Source of the DNA: Melanocharis versteri
Taxonomy: Eukaryota; Chordata; Aves; Passeriformes; Melanocharitidae
Length of the DNA stretch: 64,000 nucleotides
Reading direction: 5' to 3'
Assembly: GCA_013397845.1 (NCBI GenBank)
Contig: VZTG01004282.1
Coordinates: forward strand, 186,001-250,000
Shown here: positions 41,925 to 55,689 of the stretch, piece by piece
Position numbering within the stretch: position 1 is the stretch's first letter
Layout: the number at the start of each line of letters is the position of its first letter
Translations under genes and position numbers: made by a program
The notes under the pieces: model-generated
Database searches by the model: none
Told to the model about the DNA's origin: nothing
The model's input: the letters and a program-made list of their open reading frames with translations, nothing else

Positions 41925-42120
41925 TGCCCCGGCTTTGGCTGGTGGGATTTTTAGCGGATTCGGGTCCGAGCCCCCCGGCCGCTGGAGCCCGCGGGGAGAG
42001 GCGGCTGCGGAGATGCAGCAGCACCACCTGCCGCTGGCAGGCGCGCACTGCAGCCGCCGCCTCCCCGCCTCCTGCGCTCCTGCTTATTCATCCTCCGAGA
42101 GCCTTTATTTGTCTTGTAAG
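41925..42120. promoter_or_regulatory. CpG-rich patch, possible promoter or first exon
   Basis: About 150 bp (41925-42075) are strongly GC-rich and hold roughly 18 CpG dinucleotides, far above the rest of the window, which has almost none per 100 bp. In warm-blooded vertebrates such patches usually mark unmethylated promoters. On the + strand it is followed by a fair splice donor, CTT|GTAAGG, at 42116. On the - strand an ETS-like TTCCGG word lies near 41760. Frames across it (about 60-75 codons in several phases) match no family I know. It could start a non-coding RNA or an unrecognised gene on either strand. It is short for a classical CpG island. Confidence 0.5.
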
Positions 42121-45100
42121 GCAAGATGAATAAAAACAGAGGCCACTTCGGCAGGGGTTGTGACATCAACACTCAGGAACTCACAGGTGGATACACACTG
42201 CTGCAGCCAAAACACAGTCTGGTGTTAAGAGAGCAGGGGAGATGGAATAAATACACCCCCATGGCTTGGGAACAATTTTCTCACCTCCCCAGCAAGTACT
42301 CACACAATAAATATATTTCCAACTCATGAAATGGGGAAGGATTTCTCTTTTATCACTAATTTAAGCTCACTGAAAAATCCAACTGGCTCTTTTACATAAG
42401 GAAATCAAGTGGCTAAGTCAGAACATTTTCTGTTAAAAATCAGCATAGCTCCAGGGACCTCCACTCGGGTGGATCAGAGCCAATTAACTCTGCCTTGTGT
42501 ACAGAGGTCTGATAAGTAAGCCTGTGCTGGGGATTAAGTCACCCAAAAGAGCACAGACAAGGCCAACTTTTATCTGCTGCTGTTTGCGAGCAAAGGTGAA
42601 AAGACAGTTGGTCAAGTGAACCAAACTGGGCTGGAAGCCAACTGGTAAAACCTCAGCGACTCGGGCAGAGTCACGCCAGGCTCCAATTTACATAATGGGG
42701 ACTGCAACCCAGCTTCCCCCTCCAGCCCCAAGCCATTTGACTTAAACATGCGTCCTAACTGGCACTCCTAAGAAGCACTGCCTTGCCAGAGAGTCTGCAT
42801 CCACATTCACATGACTTCACATCCATTTGTTTTCTCCACCTGTGATGGCAGATCTCAAAAAGCCTTTGCACAAGATCTCAAGATTTAGCTATTTTATCAG
42901 CATCCTCCAACTCTCCTTTTTAAAGGCTATGTAGACAAATGTCTAATAGTTCTGCAGTCAGTGCACACCGGCCTCCCACACAGGGGAGATGGAATTATCT
43001 CCACATTACCGTTCCTCACCTCTGCAATTTCTCCTTTATTTTTGAGATGGATCTGATTAGGCTGTCTCTGCTCTAAGGAGTGCCATTGCTGGGTCTGCAG
43101 GGACTGGCACGTGCCTGGGGCTTCCGGATCACTGCACAATGCAGTAAGTGGAAGCACAATAGCAAGTGGAAGCTTGGGTGAACCGCTCTGTTTCAGACAG
43201 ACAGACTGTTTAATCTGTCCAGGGTTTAGTGACTGATAATGGCTGACAGACTGTACTGTTAAAAACAAAAAAGGCCTTATTTGCTCTTACCTCCCCTTAA
43301 TCTTGAATTTCCAAGAATAAAAGCACTACTCTTCCCTAGTCTGCTCCTGTGTGAGAGACTCTGCTCACCTTAGAAACCTTTTCCTACACCCATCTCCACA
43401 GAAGGTTGTTCCTGAGCAGGGTGCCAGGCAGGGGTATGGCACTGCAGATGTTCTACCAGTTCCCTGGGCAAAGGCATTCACACCTCCCTGTCCTGCTGCT
43501 CCTCACAATCAGACACTGAATTTCTTTTCCAGATGCTTCATGCTAACAGTACAATCACCCTGAAATCAGGCTAAATGCCCACATTTTCCTGTCCTCTCTT
43601 TTATACTATTGGTGAGTTTACAGCACAATATTCCCAGCCACATGGCTCTGCTTTTCTCTTCTTTCCTTTGTTACATTTAATTCCACTTCTATTACTCCAT
43701 TTCTTGAGGTCACCTGGACCTCTGTGTAGCATATCCTGATCCTCCTTTACTAATGGTGTCCTCTAAATGCTACCAGCAATTTGCATAACAGTGTCCCTAC
43801 CTGTGTGCTGAGGACCTGAACCAATGTATTAAAGCAGGATCAGTTTTAAGACTAACCTCAGGTATCTGGGAAACATCACTATCAGTTTTCCTCCAAGCTG
43901 GTACTTTTCCTATTTATAGTACATATTTTTGTGTCTTCTCTTTAGCCAGCAGAATTGTAACATATGTAAGCAACATATTTAGTAATTCCCCATATAGCAG
44001 CTATCAGATGCTAAAACCTAGGAGATCCACCACATTTTTCCTGACTATGAAAATTGATTATTATAAAAATAGTAGTGTGACACAACCCAACATTAGTAAA
44101 AGCTTGCTACACTTTATTCTGCTTTCCTTTCTCTGTCTCTCCTATCCTTCTTCTCATTATTCTTCCCTCCAAAGTCTATTCATAAGTCTTACATGCTACT
44201 GTTACAAGTTGAGCAAGCCTGTTGTTACTGCTTGGAAATACAGGGCATTTTTTATTTGCTGCTCTCCAATCACAAGCCTGAGGTTCCGCTTGCTCATTTC
44301 TCGTGCCCAGTCTGAAAGGGTTCTAGGACAAAAAGTGCCTTGTCCCCCCTGCCCACTTCCCTCCATGAAAGTGTACAGATTTTGCTGTGACATTTTCTCT
44401 CTTCCATCTTTGCCAATGGCTTTTATATTTTTTAGGGAAGTGGTAAGCAGGCAGTTTGTTGCTAATTCCTGTTATGTTTGGAACAAGGCTACAGATCGTA
44501 ATAAAATGAAAAGATGCAAAAGGTTTATGTACCATCGTCATCAGACTTAAATGGACTGGGATTGTCTCTTGGATGAACCACAAACTCCTCATGCATGTCT
44601 GCAAATACGTAGCTCTTTCCAAGACTCACTCCTCTATTTAACTCATACCCAGCCTTGGGCCTGCTCAGCTGCTGAAGCATCCTCACACCAGCCAGCAGTC
44701 TCCAGTACTGAACCCAAAGAGCGTGGGCTTGTTTTGGGGAGATCCTGATTCCCAGAAGGGAAATCAAGCTCTGTTTCTTCTCCAGCACAAAACTTGCAGG
44801 CAAGACCCCTGCCATGGGCTGAGGTCACAAACTTTTGGTATTTCTTACTCCTTCCCCCTTTTCTCTTGTCTTGCCAGCCAGGCAATTTTTTAAAAAAGAA
44901 TCCTGCAGTAATTTTTTAAAAAAGAATCCTACAGTAACTATCACTGGGTACTTCTTTCCTCTAGAGAGGATTCTAAGGCTTTTTCCACTCATTCTCATTT
45001 ATTTATAATATTTTTATATAATTCTCCCTCGGACTTCTCCAGTGAGATCAGGCTCACCTTAAAGTATATATGTGCATTATTTATCCCTGCCTGCAATTGA

Positions 45101-45782
45101 CTGTTTCAAGGCCAGTGTAGAATTTTTGCATGAGGTCCCAAAAATATAATAAAGAGCGAGTTAAAAGAGACTGACCGTGAACTTCTCCTTATTGCATCAC
45201 AGTGTGGTGGTCTGGGTATCTACTAGAGAAAGAAAGTGGTTTGGTGTTGACTTAAATGTTGTTCATTAACTTATTTTCCATCTCCCATGTTTCGAACTAT
45301 GCTGAAACACAGTATTTGTTCCTTTGGAGAACATGTTATGTAAACTTCTGATGAAAAGTAAATATTTTCTTTGAAGGAAATGTTTATACCTGATCCAGTC
45401 TGAAACATGGAAGCCGCTATAAAGGAGAAAAGAAAGTCTCTCTATTCTGACATCATTCAGTTTAGGTAAACAAATATGACAGCCAGTATCACATCAGGAA
45501 TAGCTTCCAGGCAGTCACTGGTTTTAAATCTACTGGGAAACAGATGAATATTTAGGGCTGTATCATCCCCTCTTCAATGGCATATGTACCAATATGGTTG
45601 TATTTTTTCTATAAGCTGTGCTTAGAAATCTTTGAACAAATTCAGCATTCTTGTGCCTAAAACATGAATCCATACCACAAGCCTTATACAAAGGCCAGGA
45701 AAAACTGAATTCTTATCCTTGACCTCCAGCAGCTTTGAGTAGTCTTGTATATCCTTCAAGCTACGGCAGTGCTTGTCACCTG
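42121..45782. other. Intergenic, no gene recognised
   Basis: Unique sequence downstream of the CpG-rich patch, plus the 26-bp duplication near 44.9 kb. A 180-codon + strand frame (44008-44550) is hydrophobic and serine/cysteine-rich because the DNA is pyrimidine-rich. It matches no family. Confidence 0.65.
44884..44935. repeat. 26-bp tandem duplication
   Basis: Two adjacent 26-bp units, each AATTTTTTAAAAAAGAATCC plus six more bases, differ at one position (CTGCAG versus CTACAG). The near identity suggests a recent slippage event. Each unit contains a TTTTTTAAAAAA palindrome. Confidence 0.93.
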
Positions 45783-45940
45783 TTGATCTCCAGATGCTTC
45801 ACCAAACTGGTATTCAGCTTCCCCAGTGTGGTGTTACCCCTGTTTCACACGCACAGAAACTGAAGCTGAAAGAGCCGGTGCCTCCAACCACTACTGTAAT
45901 GCCGGTGATAGCCTTGCTTTGCGTCGGCAGCTTGCCCAAA
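45783..45940 (-). mobile_element. Degenerate MIR-like SINE relic
   Basis: GATCTCCAGATGCTTCACCA, then TTACCCCTGTTTCACACGCA and CAGAAACTGAAGCTGAAAGA, parallels the reverse complement of MIR. CTTGCCCAA recurs at 45931-45939 after extra sequence. Strong divergence makes this a tentative call. Confidence 0.42.
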
Positions 45941-48900
45941 TGATCTCGAGATCCCTTCAAAAAAGTTTTTATGATTCAGTGACTCAACTGGTTAGATTAT
46001 CCAGGTTCCCCGCTGGCGGCTGCTGTTTCCCATGTGGCTGCACAGCCACTTGCAGGATCTGTGTTAACCCAACTCCTGGAGTTCATCTGCCAAAGAGCCA
46101 ACCTCACCACAACGAATGATCCATTTTCTGATGGCAGAACTCCCTGCATCACCGCACTGCATGGTTGGGTGAATGAAGGAGCAATGCCAGAGGAGGGTGA
46201 GAGCCCGTGGCCAGGAGCAGGGAGTGGCACCTCCCCTTTCCGGGGCAGTTAGCGGCCACATCAGCCGACCCGTAATGTCAACCCATGCCTTTGGGACAGA
46301 CATGGGAATTGAGCCTGCTCCCTTCTCCACGCCTGCCCCGTTTCCCCGACCTGTCACAGTGCCACAGGTGTGGTTGAGTACCTCTGATGGACATCTGCCA
46401 GATTGCCCCGAGTTTGCTGTGGTTGGGAAGCGTTAGGCATGGATCCTGGCATTTGGACTGCAGGCACGGAGCCGTGGCTGGAAACAGTTGGCAGGCGCAG
46501 TCTCTGAGCCCCGTGGTTAAAACCTGTTAGTAGCACCATCTCCTTAATTTTCTGCCTGCATGTTCACCATCTTGCTGAATGTACAAACCCCTGTATCCAG
46601 AATATACCTTTCTGGGACGTGCCATTTCTGCATGTTTTCCAGTTTTCTGAACACCAAAAATTCTAAGCATTAAGAGAGTTTGGCTGCAAGTAAAATGTTC
46701 GTAAGCTCATGCACAGTACCTCATCTAGTTCCTAGCTACTATGAAATATTTTTTGTTTGTAGGCTCGGGTTCTTCTGCCCTAATAGCTTATCTTCAAAAA
46801 CATGCTCTTATTTCAGATTCAATTTCTTTGACCTTTGTTACACAGCAAACTTGAACTTCTGCTCTAAGAAAGCCTGTTCATCTCTTCCTCTCTTCTTCTG
46901 TAAGCTTCCTGTAGTACTCTGTAAGTCTGTTTAACACCATCTTGTTATCTCTTTTGCTCTTGGTATATTTTCCATTCTGTAGTCCCTTCAAAGTTGGCTA
47001 AGCTGGTTTCCCAGCTCAAGCTTTCCATTTGAATATCAATCACCCAAAAGCCCGAGTACAAACTTCAGTGTTAAGTCTCCCACATTGTCCCTAGTCTGAA
47101 GGGATAGACCAGTAATGGTTTTTTAAATATTTACAAAACTTTAAATGCTGGTTCTTCTAACCTGATTAGTTTCAGTGGAATTCAGCGGGCTTTCCTATTT
47201 TTCCCTCCCACAATTCCTTTCACAGACTTTAGTTGCTGAGAAGTTTCAATTTGTGGCATCCAAGGTCATAAATATCCAAAGATCTCCACTCCACCTCCCT
47301 GTTCTACCCAAGACACCAACCACTCTGGCTCATTGCTCCTGTGTTTTTTCCATGGGCACTGTTGCAGCTTCTCCAGGGTCTCTGGTAAATCTAAACTGGA
47401 TGGGGACAGAGTCGGAACTGGAGGTGGAAATAGCTATTTCAGAAATCATTCCTGCCCCCAAATAAGATGGTTTGTGTTCAGCTCCAACTGCAGAAAGGGC
47501 CTTTGGACTGGAATAGGGGAATTTACTACTGAATACAGCGCTAATCTGTTGGAGCCACGTGTTTTTTCTCAGAGAGACATACTTCTTATGGAATTATTAC
47601 TTTTTCTGGATTTATTAGGGGGCATCTCTGGGGTGAGTTACAGTTGATTTCAGAATGCAGAAGAAGCAAAGGGCATATATTCCTTACAGAGCAAACTGTC
47701 TTTTACTGACAAACACATATTGATCCTAGCAGTGGGACCCAATTGTGACCACGATCTGTAATCCCTATTGGTTTATTACTTAGAGATGCAAGGAGAAAGG
47801 CTTTTCCTCCCTCATTACTGTCATGATACAGCAGAGAAATTGTTCATTTCTTACTGACTTAAATTTTCTTTTCAACAAAACTGAATAGCAATTATTTAAT
47901 CATTCATCCTCTATTTACCTTTCATATCAAAGCAAAGTTAACATAGGCAGCTTCATGATGCATGTAAAACAAATCCCAACAGAGACCATTCCAGGATTTT
48001 AGGGGAAATTATTTGTATCATTATTATTCTACCGGGCTGCCTGCAATTTTCATCTCAAACCCAATACATTTCCCCCCCAGTATCGGCAATGACTTCCAAA
48101 ATTATGCAGATGATTATTTTATTAGCATGTACCCAGATGGTAGACTGCCAGGCGCAGTTACTGTCATTGCATGTAGCTCTCTGTAACGCAAGAATTACTA
48201 AGAAAACAGTGCATTTGGCCACTGGTTATATAAATTAAGACCAAAGCAACAGTTACAAACTCAATTCAAACAAAATCAATAAAAGGTATGTGAATCATCA
48301 GACTAGTAACATTAGACATAATGTTAACGCTAATCTTTTCATGTCAGTCTAGCACAACACTGAGACATGGGAAATGTCTGACAGGCTCCTGCCCCATAAC
48401 ATCATTTCTCATTGACTCTATTTAAAGCCAGTTCCATTTAAAGCAGTTCATCATGACTCTTGCAATTACTCTATGGATATACCTTAGACCACACCTGAAA
48501 GACAAGGATCTAAGAGCAGAGCAGATTACAGTATACAGGGAAAAAACACACATTCACTTTAAAACATCATTTTTGTACCATGGCAATCAGATCCCCCTGT
48601 GACGTTTGCCACACTAGAATGGCAGTGATGTTTATTCCAACACTGTATTTTGTATAAATGCAATATTTGTCTCTTCCTGCCTCCAAGAGGTACAGTTTGT
48701 AAAATCATTTTGGATATGAAAAGCACTGTGGGGATAAAGTACCCTGTGTACTGTAGGATCACCTAGTGAATACAAAGCCCCAGAACTGTGTGGCTGCAGA
48801 GAACACTGTGCAGTGGTGCCTGATATCAGCAGTGGCTGATGAGCTGCCACGTGCAGCAGGAGCCAACAGAGCCCCGGGTGTGTCAGCACCCATCCTCACC

Positions 48901-51900
48901 CTGGGGGCTTTTCAATTGCTGAATACTCCCCTCCTCCTCTCCTTGCTTTGATTTCTTCCTCTGGTGTCCATCTCATCTCCGTGGTTCCTCTCAGCAGCTG
49001 TGGACTCCTCTTTTCTGGCACTGACACAACAGTGACCATCTAGCCTCAGGCGTGTTTAGCCCCCAGACTAAGAAGTGTTTTATCCTTTCTGGGCACAAGG
49101 ACCAAATATGGACTGGAGATTCCTTCCCCCACTAAATCCTGGACCTCCCTCTCTTCTGCACATTGTGCAGTGCACCCTGTCTTCCTCCACAGACAGATAA
49201 CTGGGGGGGAATGTGATGGCAGTAGAGGTCACCTGGCTTCCTCTGTTGGACTGTGACAGGTAGGTAGAGAACTGTGGCAGCATTTGCTGCTTGAAAAACT
49301 TCTCCCCAATTTCTTCAGGAAGAGGCAGAAGGCTACCAGCTTAACCATGTGGGTTAAGGCATGCCCCAAAAGTGTGAAAGCATAATCCACAAGAGCAGGA
49401 GTTAGCATATCAAGGAGACAGCAATCTGAATACACCTTACACTGTTTCAGAAATCTGTTCTCTATCTGTTCAGGCACGGGTGGGAAGATTGTACAATTGG
49501 ATCTGGACGAGCTAGAAGCCAAGTGTTATATTAAAATCTGTGTGCCACAGGAGGCTTGTGAACACGGGTCTTTTGTTGAAATATACTATATATACTATAT
49601 TTGAAGATTGGGTTTAGCTTTACACCTTGATTCTTCTGGCACAGCTGTTCACATTAGGAAAGTCAAACATGATGACAGATCTGATAGCTGGCACTGTCTG
49701 ATGCAAACATGGGAAGCAGGAAGCAAGAGAAATCAAAGAAGAAAAATGTGTCTCTCCTTTAATGCACAACAGCAAACACTCCAGCCATATTCTCGCTGAA
49801 AGGAATTTGATGTCTCGGTCAGTGCTTTGCCTAATGAGCTACCAACATCAATCTGTCATCATCTGTATTATTTGAAATGGCCTCTGCTGACACAAGGTAT
49901 ATTCATGTACTGGCCCTCCTGGGCACATGAGAGTTCAAGTCCTGGGCAGTTTATACCACACTGAATGATAATGAAGGGTAACAGAATAATCATTGGCTTC
50001 CTTCTCTCAAGGGGAGGCAAGAATGTTGTTGCAGGGATCTCCCCCAGCCAAGAATGGCTTTTGATTGCAGAGCTGGGAATATGAGTTATTTGTTTCTCTG
50101 TGCACAAATAGTCTCCAGCAATTCTTTGCAACAGTGCTTTAGCTCTCCAAAGCACATGTAGCGCATCTGTCCATCTGTCCTGGCATTTCCATGAGTCTGC
50201 CCCAAGTATCTGGCTCTCAAAAACTTGCAGGGCTCTATCAAAAGCAAAGAAAGAGATGAACGCTGACAATAGGTGGGAATTTCAAGCAAAGAAATACTCT
50301 TTTAGTACTGTCTTTACCTGTTCCTATAATACACACATAACATCACACAATCATCTTTAACATCTTCAGCTGTACTCAGAAAATTGCTGTTTCTGGAAAT
50401 ATCTTCTGAGTGATATTTTAGATTGCAAGGTTTCTAACCAACACCCAGCAGTTGTTTCAAAACCTGAATCTTTAACTTGCGTCAATAGACGGAAGCTTCA
50501 CACAAATGAAGCAAATAAATTGTCAAGAAACTTAATACAAATGACAACTACTCTATTTTTATTAGTCCAAAGTTTGCAAAAGATCTTGTTTCCTTTCAGA
50601 AAGTACCTAGGAGTTGCAACACCATAATCTTAGCCAAACCTTATTCTCCCATGTTAATGCACATTTAAAACTGCAGTTGAGCTACAGGTGAGTTACATAA
50701 CAAGACAAATAACAATGTTTGACACCATCATTACCAACCTTTCTCTCAGGAACTCAAAGGTTTCAAAATGTATGAACTAGACCTCCTTTCTCTATAACAA
50801 GTAAATATTATATGTTCCCTTTTGTCAGCGAAAGGCTTTCCTCCAGCTACCCCAAGGACAGTCTCATTTGCGAGACTTGTGTATGAACTACAGGCTGGTT
50901 TCTTTGCTCCTCACATACCCCAAAATGAAGGCAAGAGTTAGGAAGGGGCCAGATATGACTGTTTTCAAAGGAACCTTTCATACCAAATTGCTTTTGGTAA
51001 GCAAAGAAGATAAGACTGGCCCTAGAATAGCATTGCCATGTGTGCTCTTAAAGGCAGATTAAGAAAATACCTGGCAAAACAGAAATGCAGCAGACAAATT
51101 CACCATCAGGTGGTTTTCAAACATTTTGCCTTGTGAAGTCCTAAAAGTTTTCAGTCTAAGTGCAGCCACCCATATAACAAAAATGGGTTTAAAAGTCATG
51201 TAACACTTTACTGCAGATAATGTGACAAGGGGCAGCTCTTCAGGCCCTGTGAGAACTCAGAGAGGTGATGGCCTCAAGGACAAGCTCAGAAGTGGGTTTC
51301 TTTCTGAAGAGAGTGAAAGAGACATGTCTGTCAGTGACAGGCTGAATGGCTCAAAGAGATGGTGATGGCAGAAGGGACAAGGTGAGATCCAGGTGAAAGT
51401 TGAGCGAGAAGGTCTGTTCTTGGCCAGGACCTTGCAGATGCGAAGAGAAAATTGAGCTTAATGTTCTTGTGAATGGGGAACTTGGAGGAATGATGAAATA
51501 CAGCCTTGCTCAGGGAGTAGGACCAATGGTAGAGGAGGTCATCATATGGAGATCATCGTAATATGAACATACTGAGCTACAGTGACAGATAAAACAGGGA
51601 TTTCAGATATATTTGACAGGAAGAAAATTATGCTGTAGACCCAGGCCAGTTGTGTTAGACAAGAGGACTCAAAAAGACCCAAGATCCTCTTCAAGAGACA
51701 GGAGAATGGAAATAACTAATGGGAAAGTTAGAAACTCACTGAGACTAACGATGCTCAACAGAACAGCAGAGGCGACATGCCAGGGGCAAAGGCTGAGATG
51801 CCCAATACAGAACCTTGTAGCCTCACCAAAGCAGTGCTGTGAGTTCTCTTTGCCTGTTTTATTCATAAATCCATGAGTACAAAAGCTGTGTTCTGCACTA

Positions 51901-54900
51901 GCCAGTTACATGTACAATTTCTAACTGGCAACATTTAACACCACCGTTTGGTTCAGAATTTCTGGGCTGAATGTAAACAAAGCTGCAGCCCTCTTTCCTC
52001 TGGCATAACAAAACCTAACAAATTCACAAACATATTGGGAAAAAGTGTTGACATGCGCCTCTTTATAGAAATGTGACACTGGATGTTGTTTTTAATCTGC
52101 CCATGATGCTCGCATTCACATCTCCCTTTCTCTGAGACACTGAGGAGGAGGTCACCTGGGCACCGGTGTGTCTGTTCAGAGAGCCTCGTGTTTATTGCTC
52201 TTGACAGCCTGCGCTCCCTGTCTGCTGCGAATCCAACGCTGTGTAAATTAAGCAAGGAAAGCTGTAAATGTAGTTACTTTGTTGTCATAAAAGTCATCCG
52301 TACTTTATGTCTAACATGCAAAATTTCAACTCCTTAAGCAGGAATGTCTATATAAATTCTTTCAAACTGCGCTAACTTGGAAAGACCCACTTCCCCTGTT
52401 GCAAATGTGTTATTAATGTATCGCCTCCACGCTATTAAATTAAAATGTCCCCCTCATGTTTCCGATCTTACTTCCAGATTTTTAGCCATGTGGCTGGAAG
52501 GCAGCAGAGAGTTGAATTAAATGGGTGATTTAAGGACATGTAGCAGTAAAAAAAACCCCATAAGACTTCATCATCTGCCTCACTAAAAATAAATAACTTT
52601 AATTTTTTTTAAAACTCTCTTGCTTGTCAGAATTATGTTAATCTCACTGGGATATTGATTGAGTTTGTCATGCCCCTGAAGGAGTGCTCCAAGGTGAGAA
52701 AGGATATCAGTTTGCCATCCTCCCACCTGCCATTCCCTAGCCCTGCCTGGAATAGTGCGGATCCTCCTGTCACTCATGCCAATGAGCCTCCACATGGAAA
52801 CACGTGCACTATTTTCAAAACAGTAGCCCAGCATAAGTAGGGAACAATTTCATGTTCTCAGACTGCCACAGCATAAGAATGAATGTGCAGTTTTTTCTAC
52901 AGAACTCAGTGGAAAAAGCACTTACCTACAGTGCCAAGAGTGAACTTTGTTTCTCACATCAAAAATATGTCATTGCAGCTGAGCATGTGGGAATCCAGAG
53001 AGCACAGCAGGCTTCCCTAACACTTGCTACTAAATTTCAGGATTTAACTCAGCAAGGGGAAGATAACATGTGGAGTTATCCTGTGGAGTTCTCCATCAAA
53101 GAGACTAACAGCATCATAGAACATGACAGCACCCAGACAAATCGTGCATTTACACCTTTAAACATTCCTGTAAGTAGAAGGAATTAATGTGGCATGTTTC
53201 AATTTGCGTTTTTAAACTGGAGCCATGTGTCTGTGGACACCCTGGTAATGCCAGGCCAGTCACTGGCTCTCCCAGGGAGTGGAGTTGAAATTCCCTTGCT
53301 GTTCATGGAGACGAGGAGAGGTCAGTGTGACTGCAGGGCGTCTGTTTACTCAGTGCAAAATATCCTGTTTCTGCTTCTGATCCACTGTTTGCTCCTGCAG
53401 TTCAGCCCTGCAGTCTCTTCCCAGGTACCCTGCTCTGTTTGTTCTAGGTTCTGGTATGAAGCAATGATCAGGGGAACACCCATGTAAGCTGGAAGAGCAA
53501 ACTATAGCATAAGAACATAAAGCCAAACCCCCCCAAATCCTTCCGCAGCTGCTAATCTCTGATTTCACAGTTGCCACCTATCCATCTCCAACACAGCTTT
53601 CCCACACCCATCAAATTGCACAGGAATGATACTGAGAGAACCATGACATCCCTGCAGGGCTGAAGCAAAAATATCCCACTGTTTAGAGTTGCATGGCAAC
53701 ATAAATAACTTTGACCTCGATAAAAGGGTAAAAAAGTATAACAAATTCAGGACGGGGGGGTCTCCCATACCAGGTCAGCGTAACACAGGGTAAGTCAATC
53801 AGGGGCTTGAAAACCCTCAACTCATAAAACTGCTCTTGTTACTGATTGCAACATCAAAACACAGAGCAGGGAAAATGCGGAAATGGGGAGGAAAATTTAA
53901 ATCAATCAAAAACTTCACTAAGACAAAACATCTTATATAATCTTCCCACTGGGAAGAGAAGGAGAATAGATTTTCATGTAACAAATGCTAGTTTTGTCAG
54001 TTGATGTACTTCTGGAAGGCACTCAAGTATTTCAGCAGCATAGACAATAGAAGAGCAAAATAGAACAAGAGAGAACAGAACAGAAATAGACTTGGTTGGC
54101 TTTGTCTGGGAGAGCTGGTCAAAAATTAAAATTTCCATTTCAGTAAAAATTTCAAAATTCTTGACAACTTTTTATGCTCTTTCAAAGGAAAAGAAAAATA
54201 AAAGCAGTGCAGTTTTCTAAAAGAAACCCTAACCAGTAAAAAATGCCTCTGAAATAATAAATACTAAATCTAGAAGATCAAATTTCAACCCTCTCAATCT
54301 TGCTACAGTTCTGATAAGTCCAGGAAATCATCTTATCTAAGGTTTTACTGAGTGGCATCTGGTTTGCCTGACTCTTGGATTCCTCTAATGTTTTGAATAC
54401 ATCCTTCTACCCAGTGATACCAAACATTTTTACAAAATTCAGTGAGTTATTTCAGATCACAGAATTAAAAGGGAAAAGAGTTATTTTCATCCTACAGTTA
54501 AAAGAAAATAAAGATTAACAGATTGAGATCAGCAAAGCTGACTGAAAAGGAATCTCTAGCAGGACACCCAGGACTAGAGGCTCCCAAATTAGATGCCATG
54601 TCTGCACACTTTATATCTCACAGTAAGAAATTTCTCAACTGCAAATAGCACAGCAAACTAGGGCACATGGTCAGCCTTCCTTCTCTTAAAGACTCTCATA
54701 TTTAATAAAAAGAAATTAATTTACATATAATATTCTACTATTACAGTCTGGTAAAACCGTTCAGACTTCACAGTTTTTCTTCAGCCTGAAATTCAAGTTA
54801 TAGGGACACTGGGGGATGCGGACAGAAGTGATTCTGAGCCAATTTACATCTGCTGAAGATTTGCCCATGTAGTGGAAAGGGGCCAATAAGACTATGCAAA

Positions 54901-55689
54901 TCAATTAGTCTAATTTGTCTTGAGGTTTTTCTCAGACCTCTATGGGTTTTCACACACTTTATTTTTAAATGCTGATTATACTGTCATTTAAGGGAGCAAT
55001 ATGCTGCCTTGACAAGACAGGTGACTTTAACTTTCTGACATTTTCCCTGCAGACATTTTCTTGCCTTCGCGTGCAGGTTTCGAGTAGGTGATGGCTATAT
55101 AGAAGACAGCCCTGATGCTCCAATATCTTGTGAACTCGATGATCCAAAAGTAATGTACTTAATCAAGTGTAAAGCAAAAGGTGATTAAGTTTTGCAGTAC
55201 TGTACAATGCCTGACTGCTCAGAAATGCATCTTTTGATGTGGTGCAGAGAATTGGACCAGTTCTGTCTGCTTTACCAAAAAATGACGTTTTAGTAATCTG
55301 AAAAGAGAGCCTTAGAAATCCCCATGAGTGTTTAACTTTGATGTGAAGCTTTAAAAAGATGATATTTATCTGTTTGCTTGGTTAATTAGCTAGAATTTTA
55401 AGCTCAGGAAGGTGTCAATTTGACATCGAGGGAAGTGGTTCTCTGCTTTTTTTCCAGATGAGGTTGAGCAGGGGCAGCAAGTTTCCAATCATCACTAGTT
55501 GTTCCAAGCATCCAACCAAAAAAAAAGAGAGAAAGCAAAAAAGAAAACCATCAACTCACCTTTCCATTGTGGTTTATATGAATTATTAAGAACTGAGATT
55601 CAGTGGAGCCTCAATTTTTGAGCATACAATCAATACTATATTTTATATAACAAGGGCAGTAGACCCAGCTTGTTCTGCTTCCATCACAG
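45941..55689. other. Intergenic, with two candidate conserved non-coding blocks
   Basis: Nearly 10 kb without a recognised gene or repeat. The blocks at about 48080-48300 and 52130-52500 stand out as unique sequence with clustered TAAT and similar words; see the findings. The remaining sequence shows nothing identifiable. Confidence 0.6.

Noticed and set aside
44008..44550. 180-codon + strand frame rich in Ser, Leu, Cys and Phe
   Set aside because: Composition follows the pyrimidine-rich strand; no family match.
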